Assembly (NCBI GenBank): GCA_900759105.1
Contig: CAAETY010000095.1
Location: 1 to 48,476 of the forward strand
Origin: Peptococcaceae bacterium
Lineage (GTDB): Bacteria; Bacillota; Peptococcia; Peptococcales; Peptococcaceae
DNA: 48,476 nucleotides
Direction of reading: 5' to 3'
The translations under genes and the position numbers were made by a program. Below are positions 41,922 through 48,476 of the stretch, piece by piece. Within the stretch, counting starts at the first letter, position 1, and every line of letters starts with the position of its first letter. The notes below the pieces were generated by a model. It did not search any database and had not been told where the DNA came from. It worked only from the letters and a program-made list of their open reading frames with translations.

Positions 41922-42953
41922 CTATCTGGTTTTTCGTGCACGAATCGCCATCTTGGCACAGCAATTGATGATAATTTCTTCTACAAAGGCATCCATTTCC
42001 AGCCCTGCTGTGCTTTTGCTTTTTACATCACATGTGACAAGATAAGTAAACATCTCACTTACCGCTTCTGTCGACACACGTTGTGCTTGCCCCATCAGCT
42101 TTTTAACATAAAACTCATGGCGTTTCAGCGTATCCTTAATGGCACCCAAGCCTTGGCCGTCGGCAAGCATGGATTGTACCACCAACAAACGCTTGGCGGT
42201 ATCCACCAATTGGCGCAACACCTGCGGTGATTTTGTGCCCAGATATAGGCAATCACGATAAGCTGCCAACGCATCACGTGTTTTCCCGGCCACCACCGCA
42301 TCCAATAGGTTAAAGATGGTGCGACTCGGCGTTGGTGTCACAATCGCCGCTACCGCTTCTTCGGTAATAAGGATGTCCTCACTTTCCTTAAGATAAAGCG
42401 TCAGCTTTTCCAGCTCATTGCTGAGCAACAAGGTACCATCCTGCGGTGCAAGCTCCTCCATCATCGCCATCGCTTGTGGCGTAAAAGTTTTGCCCATCTT
42501 TTTGGCTTCCGCCCGAAGCCACGGGGCCACTTCTCTCCCCTTTGGTTGCACACAATGCACTGCATCGGTGGCATTAATGATTTTTTTCAGATAGGCTCCC
42601 GGAGCTTCTTCGGTCGTATAACGAAAAATCAGTAATGCATCCGGATTGGGAGACTTGCAAAACGACAGCATATCCTCTTCTTCCTCAGCAGTGATTAGTC
42701 CTTTTTTGCGCGCCCCGGCTGTAAAAAAAGCCGGTTCACGTACCACCACCACACGTCGCTTTGCCATAAATGGCAAGCTGCGTGCCACAACAAGCACCTG
42801 CGATGCGCTAACCTCACTCCCATCAAGACGCTCTAGATTAAAAGAGCGGGTGCTCTCATCCGGGAGCACCCTCTCAATTAATTTTTCTATGTCGTTGTCC
42901 ATACGATGGGCGTCATTGCCATAATACACACGTACGCCACTGGGAAGACTCAT
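41922..42953 (-). CDS. holA: DNA polymerase III delta subunit
   Basis: Protein of 343 aa, the clamp-loader subunit that opens the sliding clamp. The N-terminal AAA+-like region contains VYYGNDAHRMDNDIEKLI and LPFMAKRRVVVVREPAFF. The collar part has RTIFNLLDAVVAGKTRDALA and LRQLVDTAKRLLVVQ, as in Bacillota HolA. Its start overlaps the end of the carboxypeptidase-like gene by four bases (ATGA), which is unusual company for holA and implies coupled translation. Confidence 0.92.
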   Translation of the reverse strand: MSLPSGVRVYYGNDAHRMDNDIEKLIERVLPDESTRSFNLERLDGSEVSASQVLVVARSLPFMAKRRVVVVREPAFFTAGARKKGLITAEEEEDMLSFCKSPNPDALLIFRYTTEEAPGAYLKKIINATDAVHCVQPKGREVAPWLRAEAKKMGKTFTPQAMAMMEELAPQDGTLLLSNELEKLTLYLKESEDILITEEAVAAIVTPTPSRTIFNLLDAVVAGKTRDALAAYRDCLYLGTKSPQVLRQLVDTAKRLLVVQSMLADGQGLGAIKDTLKRHEFYVKKLMGQAQRVSTEAVSEMFTYLVTCDVKSKSTAGLEMDAFVEEIIINCCAKMAIRARKTR

Positions 42954-44404
42954 CGTCTGCCACCGTTATTCTTTTCTTTCAAACGTTGTTCCAATCCTTG
43001 ACGACCGGCATTAGATCCCACGGATGGGTTCTTCATATTGGTCGCGTTAAGCCCAATATTGGTTGGCTTTCTGCTTGCTTGAGGCTTTTGCGGCGGATGT
43101 GCACCTTTTTTGGTTTGTGGATGCTGCCCGTTCTTTGGTGCCGGACGCTTTTGTGGTGCACGGGTCACACGGCTCTGTGGTGCTTTGCCTTGTGGCGCAC
43201 GTGGCTGTGGTGCCTTCTTGTGTACATGCTTTGCCACATGGTGCATATTCTTAAAGAGATATAATACACTCCCAATATAAGCAATAATCAACAGTACACA
43301 AAGCACCAACCACCAGTTAATGCTACCCTTTACGCTATCCTGCGCTTTAAGAGGCACTTCATCGATAACCTTGTCATCTTCGTAAATCTTGATTTCACCA
43401 ATTTTATCGCCCTTGCTGATAGGCAATTCTACCTTATCCAATACCACAACGGAGGAATAATTACTACTGTCCCCTTCAATGGTTGTAATTGCATAATCCT
43501 TGCTTGCCGCTGCACGCACAGATTTATTTTTGCTAAAGTTCATGGTTGTCACCGTGGTCCCCTTGGTTACCAAGTTAACCACAGACGTGTTTTCAATCCC
43601 CACATTGAGGCACTCTTGCATTTGAGTATAAGCACCGTCTTCAGATTTGCAATCAAGCATTGCCCCAACAATGGTTCGATTGCTCTTGGTCAGGCTGGCT
43701 GTTAAGTTGATTGGTTCGGAATCGTTCAATTTAATCCCCACCGCATTATCCTCAACGTCTTGCATCCCATTAACGTTGGTCACGGTATCCTGATTCATTT
43801 CACTTTCCCAATCCAATGTTGGCTGAATAGCCAATTCTACATATTTCGGAAGGGTTGAGGCATGAGCAGCTAAAATCGCCATATCACGCGCAGTTGTGGT
43901 TTGCCCATCAGCCTTGCCATACACAGAAGCAAAGGTAGTATCACTCATCCCGAGCTCTTTTGCGCGGGCATTCATTTCATCAATGAACGCTTCTTCGGAA
44001 CCGGCGATATGCTTTGCAGCGGCAATGGCTGCATCGTTGGCATTGTAAATAATAATCCCTTCAAGCAAACTGCTCAGATTGATTTTTTCGCCCTTGCGCA
44101 AATATAAACGATTGCCTTTATTGGCCGCATCCGGAATCTCCGGCACAGTCACAGAATCGTTAAGATTGCCGGATTCAATAATAATGACTGCTGTCATCAT
44201 CTGCACCAATGCGCCCGGATCCATGGCCTCGTCATACTTCTTGCCAAACAAAACCTGATTGGTATCACCGTCAATAATCGCATAGCTGGTAGCATTTACA
44301 TCCGGCACATCATCCTTTTTGATAATGTCCGCAAACGCTGCCGCCGGTGCCATGCTAAGCAACATTGACAAAGTCAACACCAGGGATAAAACCCTCTTTT
44401 TCAT
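42950..44404 (-). CDS. D,D-carboxypeptidase-like protein with all catalytic motifs lost and a basic Pro-rich tail
   Basis: Protein of 484 aa with the DacF/PBP5 (S11) layout: signal peptide to about residue 25, penicillin-binding-like domain, C-terminal beta domain (LPISKGDKIGEIKIYEDDKV). Aligned by eye to DacF, SxxK is ALVQ (Ala65, Gln68), SxN is NAN (121-123) and KTG is KLN (225-227), so no acyl-enzyme chemistry is expected. A helix at about 362-384 (WWLVLCVLLIIAYIGSVLYL) is followed by about 100 residues rich in Lys, Arg, Pro and Gln (KKAPQPRAPQGKAPQSR), predicted cytosolic. It is probably a structural or sensory protein of the wall. It is coupled to holA. Confidence 0.85.
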   Translation of the reverse strand: MKKRVLSLVLTLSMLLSMAPAAAFADIIKKDDVPDVNATSYAIIDGDTNQVLFGKKYDEAMDPGALVQMMTAVIIIESGNLNDSVTVPEIPDAANKGNRLYLRKGEKINLSSLLEGIIIYNANDAAIAAAKHIAGSEEAFIDEMNARAKELGMSDTTFASVYGKADGQTTTARDMAILAAHASTLPKYVELAIQPTLDWESEMNQDTVTNVNGMQDVEDNAVGIKLNDSEPINLTASLTKSNRTIVGAMLDCKSEDGAYTQMQECLNVGIENTSVVNLVTKGTTVTTMNFSKNKSVRAAASKDYAITTIEGDSSNYSSVVVLDKVELPISKGDKIGEIKIYEDDKVIDEVPLKAQDSVKGSINWWLVLCVLLIIAYIGSVLYLFKNMHHVAKHVHKKAPQPRAPQGKAPQSRVTRAPQKRPAPKNGQHPQTKKGAHPPQKPQASRKPTNIGLNATNMKNPSVGSNAGRQGLEQRLKEKNNGGRR

Positions 44405-44571
44405 GCTTCATTCACTCCTTGTGGTTATTATATTTAAATAAATAAAGCCCATAATTATAACTATTATATACAAAAAACAATTACGCGACCAGTCTCTGCG
44501 AGCACAAATACGATGATTGATACCATACTGCAACTTTTTTGATGCCCCTCTCACTGCAATAAGAAAACGCC
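44405..44571. other. Gap between the carboxypeptidase-like gene and tRNA-Ala
   Basis: AT-rich, no gene. The minus strand has TATAAT-like boxes near 44460-44468 that could drive the carboxypeptidase-like gene. Confidence 0.4.
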
Positions 44572-44600
44572 TTGCAAAAACGGGCACTATTTAGTATCAT
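44572..44600 (+). promoter_or_regulatory. tRNA-Ala promoter
   Basis: TTGCAA (44572-44577), 17 bases, TATCAT (44595-44600), ending 15 bases before the tRNA. Confidence 0.65.
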
Positions 44601-44615
44601 ATATCCATACAACAC

Positions 44616-44688
<73 letters not shown>

Positions 44689-44707
44689 TATTCGATATCC
44701 GAAATAC

Positions 44708-44744
44708 AGAGAGCCTCGAGCATAATCTCGAGGCTCTCTTTTTA
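44708..44744 (+). terminator. Terminator of tRNA-Ala
   Basis: A perfect 13-bp stem AGAGAGCCTCGAG/CTCGAGGCTCTCT, loop CATAAT, then five T. The following stretch to 44964 has one small hairpin (GGCTCA/TGAGCC near 44804-44820) and no gene. Confidence 0.93.
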
Positions 44745-44964
44745 TTCCACTTCAAGCGTGTACGGTCAGCCGATAAGCAATAAGCACTGCTACATTATTG
44801 ATACGGCTCACTGCCTGAGCCTTACTGAATCAATATAACCGGGCAACCGTTCCAGCTACCATCACTTATTTACGTGACGAATTGTTCAATAGTCATGGCG
44901 TGCTTCTGCTTGGAATGATATACTAACGATATATGACGTTAATTCTTGAAAGGCGGTGCTGTTA

Positions 44965-45624
44965 ATGGCTGAGTGGTTGGCGAAGCTACGCGAATGGTTG
45001 GAACTTCATACGAATTGGAAGTCATTGGGCATTGTCCTTGTTATGATTGCGGTGTGTGCGTTTTTTGGTGGCACGGTGTACGAAAATTGGCAAGCGGATC
45101 ACGCCGGGCTCACTTTGGTGGATGAGGCTTCACCAACAACGACCGCCGAAAATGATACGAAAAAAGAAACTGAAGCTACAGCCGTTTCGGGAGAGGTCAA
45201 GGTGCATGTTGTAGGTGCTGTCACAGCGGCCGGGGTTTATACCTTGCCTGCGGATGCCCGTGTGGATGATGCTGTGCGTGCCGCCGGTGCCACGGCAAAT
45301 GCCGATCTTTCTCAGCTCAATTTAGCACAAAAGCTTGCCGATGGGCAAAAAATCACCGTTCCGGCTGTAGGTGAATCTGCCGCGCCGGCAAGTACCTCTT
45401 CCGTAAGCGAAAACACACAAGCCACACCGGACGTTCTCGTCAATATCAATACCGCTACTGCCGAGCAACTGCAAAATTTACCTAATATCGGCGAAGTTCG
45501 CGCGAAGGCCATTATTGATTATCGTGAAGAGCACGGTGGTTTTAAGGCAATCGAAGAGCTTCAAGAAGTGAGTGGTATTGGTGAAAAGACTTTTGAACAT
45601 CTCTCGACTTACGTCACTGTCTAA
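44965..45624 (+). CDS. comEA: ComEA, DNA-binding competence protein
   Basis: Protein of 219 aa: membrane helix at about 18-40 (SLGIVLVMIAVCAFFGGTVY), a Thr/Glu-rich linker, an SLBB domain (VKVHVVGAVTAAGVYTLPAD), and a C-terminal helix-hairpin-helix pair (VNINTATAEQLQNLPNIGEV, EELQEVSGIGEKTFEHL). ComEA binds incoming double-stranded DNA outside the membrane and passes it to ComEC. I chose ATG 44965 since AAAGGCGG lies 8 bases upstream; the GTG at 44956 overlaps it. It is followed by comEC 14 bases later. Confidence 0.95.
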   Translation: MAEWLAKLREWLELHTNWKSLGIVLVMIAVCAFFGGTVYENWQADHAGLTLVDEASPTTTAENDTKKETEATAVSGEVKVHVVGAVTAAGVYTLPADARVDDAVRAAGATANADLSQLNLAQKLADGQKITVPAVGESAAPASTSSVSENTQATPDVLVNINTATAEQLQNLPNIGEVRAKAIIDYREEHGGFKAIEELQEVSGIGEKTFEHLSTYVTV

Positions 45625-45638
45625 AAAAGGAGACCATT

Positions 45639-47903
45639 ATGCGCATCTACCCTGTCCAACGACCCTTGGGCGCGATGATTCTAGCATTCATCGCCGGTCT
45701 TTGGCTGAGCAATGTTTCATCATTGCTTATGGGTGGATGCGTTTTTTTATGTCTGACATTAACCTTTATCTATGCATTGCGATTGCGCCAAACATGGGGA
45801 GTGGTAGCCTGCCTTCTTGCAAGTATCGGTGGATTGATGCTAATGAACTACACCACCGCACTTCAACAAGGCCTTGAACCATATCATAACGAAGAGGTTC
45901 AAATAGAAGCGCAAATTTTGCGCGCTCCTGTCAATCGCACTTATGTCGATGCATCGGTTACTGCGCTTAATGGGCACACGCTATCGGATTCCGTTTCTAT
46001 TCGTATCAAACGTCCTTGGGGCGATACCACCGCTTATGATGTGCGTGGCGTCTATCAATTTAGTGGTACGCTCTCCGCACCGGCACCGCAAACCAATCCT
46101 GGCGGTTATGATGAAGCAGCCATACTCTCCCAACGTGGCATTTATTCGATATTAACGGCAGATGATGTTGGCATTCTTACCCAAGCTCCACCATCGTGGG
46201 CGCAAACCCTCAACCGCATCAAGGGCGTTTACACTGATATTCTCTCCCAATATTTGAGCACAGGCGAACAAGCACTGATTACCGCCACGCTCTTTGGGGA
46301 TGTGTCTGCGCTCAGTGATGATTTCTACATGGCAAGCCAACAATTCGGCATTATCCATATATTCTCGGTTAGTGGGCTACATGTTACTTTTATTTTGGGC
46401 TTTATTCTAGCCTTAGCCAAGCTTCTGTGCCGACAAAACAGTTGGGGCTTGGTGCTCTTGTTGATTCCGTTGCTTACGCTTTATACCCTTTTGAGCGACG
46501 CCAGTGCGCCGGCTATACGCGCCAGTTTAATGGGTGTGCTCACACTATTGGCACTCCGTCTTTTACGCTATCGAGATCCGCTTACAATTGTTGCTTTGGC
46601 AGCATTAATGCTTCTTGTGGCCAATCCCTATAATCTTTGGCAAATTGGCTTTCAGCTGTCTTTTCTTGCCATGTTGGGTCTGATATTGATTCCACCTGTC
46701 TTGGCACCCCATCTCAATCGCTTACCGCCATGGCTGTGTGACGGGATTACCCTTTCCCTTTCGGCGGAACTGGTATCCCTTCCGCTTGTGGCCTATTATT
46801 TCTACATGGTATCCCCACTTTCCACGGTTATGAATCTTCTCGTTGTACCGTTTTTCAGCTTGCTTGTGCCGCTTTCCTTGGTGGCACTTTTGCTTGCCGG
46901 GCTCTTTCCTGCACTTGGCACCCTTATTTTCTTGCCGGTTAAAATGATTATCACGGCAATTGTGGCGCTGATGAATATTATTTACAGCTTTGTCGGCACG
47001 CTCCACTTTTATATTGGGCAACCGCCACTCTGGCTTGTGATGCTTTACTATCTTATTTTGCTGCTGTTCGTGTTGGTACCGTTTTCGGCACCGCGGCTGC
47101 ATCCGATTTCCCTTGCAGCCACCTGCACACTTGTTGCATTGCTCTGTTTGCGTCCTGCCGCGCCCGGTGATTTGCGGCTTTCAGTGTTTGATGTCGGGCA
47201 AGGCACCGGCTGTGCCTATCAAAGTGCAGCCGGCAATTGGCTGGTTTTCGATACCGGCCCCGGTGCGGATACCCTTGCGCAATGTCTACGTTATTATGGC
47301 GTCAACACCATTGAAGCCGTCGTACTCAGCCATTCCGACGCCGACCATATTGGCGGCTGTGCGCATCTCTTGCGCGATTTTCACGTTAAGCAGCTTATCG
47401 CTTCTCCCTACGCACAAACCACTGAGGAGTGGCACGCCTTAACGCCATATCTCGACAATACCACAGTCATCAGTGTCGACCGTGATTTAACCTTCACCGG
47501 CAAAGACCTTGCACTCGATTGCATTCTCCGCGATACTGATGAGGATGGTGAAAATGCCAATCAAGTTATTGCCCACTTGAAAGATACCGCTACCACCTAT
47601 CTTTTTACCGGCGATAGCAATGCGGACGTTCTCGACACCCTGCCTTGGCAAGAGCCAAACGGTATCATTGTTGTTCCGCACCATGGGAGCAAAAACAGTT
47701 GGAATGACACCTTTTATCGCACACAAGCACCTGCCTTGGCACTCATCAGCGCCGGTCGTAACAATCGCTACGGTCATCCCCATGAAGAAGTCACCGAAGG
47801 CCTGGCAAGCCTCTCTATTCCCACTTACCTCACCGCCACCAACGGCGCTATTCAACTCTACAACACCAGCGAAGGCCTCGCCCTTGATACCTTTTTGGAA
47901 TAG
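45639..47903 (+). CDS. comEC: ComEC/Rec2 DNA uptake channel
   Basis: Protein of 754 aa. Order: two N-terminal helices and the DUF4131 OB-like domain (to about 190), the Competence domain with about eight membrane helices (IIHIFSVSGLHVTFILGFIL near 230 is the core motif), and a C-terminal metallo-beta-lactamase-type domain from about 510 (FDVGQGTGCAYQSA, LSHSDADHIGGC, TYLFTGDSN, VPHHGSKNSW). It translocates single-stranded DNA. AAAAAGGAGA precedes the ATG. With comEA it gives the core of a DNA-uptake machine; pilus genes are not in the window. Confidence 0.95.
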   Translation: MRIYPVQRPLGAMILAFIAGLWLSNVSSLLMGGCVFLCLTLTFIYALRLRQTWGVVACLLASIGGLMLMNYTTALQQGLEPYHNEEVQIEAQILRAPVNRTYVDASVTALNGHTLSDSVSIRIKRPWGDTTAYDVRGVYQFSGTLSAPAPQTNPGGYDEAAILSQRGIYSILTADDVGILTQAPPSWAQTLNRIKGVYTDILSQYLSTGEQALITATLFGDVSALSDDFYMASQQFGIIHIFSVSGLHVTFILGFILALAKLLCRQNSWGLVLLLIPLLTLYTLLSDASAPAIRASLMGVLTLLALRLLRYRDPLTIVALAALMLLVANPYNLWQIGFQLSFLAMLGLILIPPVLAPHLNRLPPWLCDGITLSLSAELVSLPLVAYYFYMVSPLSTVMNLLVVPFFSLLVPLSLVALLLAGLFPALGTLIFLPVKMIITAIVALMNIIYSFVGTLHFYIGQPPLWLVMLYYLILLLFVLVPFSAPRLHPISLAATCTLVALLCLRPAAPGDLRLSVFDVGQGTGCAYQSAAGNWLVFDTGPGADTLAQCLRYYGVNTIEAVVLSHSDADHIGGCAHLLRDFHVKQLIASPYAQTTEEWHALTPYLDNTTVISVDRDLTFTGKDLALDCILRDTDEDGENANQVIAHLKDTATTYLFTGDSNADVLDTLPWQEPNGIIVVPHHGSKNSWNDTFYRTQAPALALISAGRNNRYGHPHEEVTEGLASLSIPTYLTATNGAIQLYNTSEGLALDTFLE

Positions 47904-47931
47904 TGCCCCCTTTGAATTACACCGCCTATTA

Positions 47932-47983
47932 AAAAAGAAAGTGAGTCAACCCATGACACCATGCGTTGGCTCACTTTCTTTTT
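47932..47983. terminator. Terminator between comEC and the ABC gene
   Basis: A 19-bp stem with one mismatch (47932-47950 with 47965-47983), with A-run and T-run flanks, works both ways. Confidence 0.92.
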
Positions 47984-48015
47984 ATGTAATACATTTTTCA
48001 CTACGACAGCTATTT

Positions 48016-48476
48016 TCACGCTTTTCCCAATGTCCATTTTTGGCTTTCGATTTGTAAATCTACCATATGCGCATACAATCCTTTTTGTGCATACAACACG
48101 TCCGGCGGCCCCTGTTCTGCTACAACACCATCCGCCAACACAACGATTTTATCTGCGCCTGCAACGGTTCGCATGCGATGGGCAATAATCATTACCGTTT
48201 TGTTCTCTATCAAACGTGATAATGCTGTTTGAATAAGTGTTTCATTCTCGACATCCAAACTTGCAGTTGCTTCATCCAACAAAATGATAGGGGCATCTTT
48301 TAAAACGCGCGTGCGATTGAAATTCTTTGTCGTTCGCCACCGGAAAGCGCACAACCATTTTCGCCGATATTTGTATACCAGCCGTCAGATTGATTTTTTC
48401 CATGATACCATATCTGGGAGTATGGAGCCAGAGAAACCGGCGATTTTCTGCTGGTAAATTCTACGCATTTAGAGCG
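48016..48476 (-). pseudogene. ABC transporter nucleotide-binding domain, C-terminal part with several frame breaks
   Basis: The clean part (to about 48350) reads LKDAPIILLDEATASLDVEN (Walker B and D loop) and MIIAHRMRTVAGADKI (H loop), the end of an exporter-type ABC ATPase. Upstream the signature ALSGGERQRISIARA lies in another frame. One missing T in the TTTT near 48299-48302 would join them. Further upstream TNIGENG and a Q-loop-like stretch (QQKIAGFSGSI) lie in different frames again. Either the gene is decayed or the last 150 bases contain base-calling errors at a contig end. The transmembrane part lies outside the window. Confidence 0.75.

Overview
The window looks like one contig from a low-to-mid GC anaerobic Bacillota. 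Indicators are the split transketolase, short HisG plus HisZ, zinc-type L31, LexA, ComEA/ComEC, Shine-Dalgarno sites of the AAAGGAGG type and tRNAs without encoded CCA. I lean to a Negativicutes or Clostridia relative but cannot fix the genus. The left end cuts a tRNA, and the right end cuts an ABC transporter gene that carries several frame breaks.

Layout. 1-200: tRNA cluster (partial, Val, Glu). 0.4-9 kb: housekeeping genes, namely a transglutaminase-like protein with Ser at the catalytic Cys position, two-subunit transketolase, an NhaD/citrate-type antiporter, rpmE, a hypothetical gene coupled to nfo (endonuclease IV), a Crp/Fnr regulator with pspC, and lexA. 9.2-11.7 kb: greA-lysS from a consensus promoter; LysRS carries a C-terminal EMAP-II/CsaA-like tRNA-binding domain. 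11.7-15.1 kb: an accessory insert (a K+ channel broken by one base, a ClC channel, a YjdF-type membrane protein) bracketed by the intact lysS 3' end and a second, diverged 200-bp copy of it. 15.2-18 kb: gene remnants, an XRE regulator and an EcsC-family protein. 18.1-22.3 kb: a large LRR/SLH surface protein with one frame break, behind a leader holding a 44-codon ORF and two candidate attenuators. 22.4-29.3 kb: exported proteins and lipoproteins, an MFS exporter, a secreted nuclease coupled to a small cytosolic protein, and a C_GCAxxG_C_C protein. 29.5-31.6 kb: an orphan PTS EIIC-like permease and a one-domain siroheme protein.

31.6-40.7 kb: one tightly packed minus-strand transcription unit, hisZ-G-D-C-B-H-A-F-I-E followed without a visible terminator by yybS (DUF2232) and rplI. 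It reads from a promoter whose spacer is filled by a perfect inverted repeat. 40.7-48.5 kb: a pRiA4b ORF-3-like protein, a small lipoprotein, holA coupled to a D,D-carboxypeptidase-like protein that has lost all three catalytic motifs, tRNA-Ala, comEA-comEC and the broken ABC gene.

The observations I rate highest are the lysS 3'-end duplication around the ion-channel insert, the short-ORF attenuator leader of the surface protein, the degenerate carboxypeptidase with a basic Pro-rich tail, and the operator-like palindrome in the his promoter. No CRISPR array, rRNA, complete transposase or integrase was seen.
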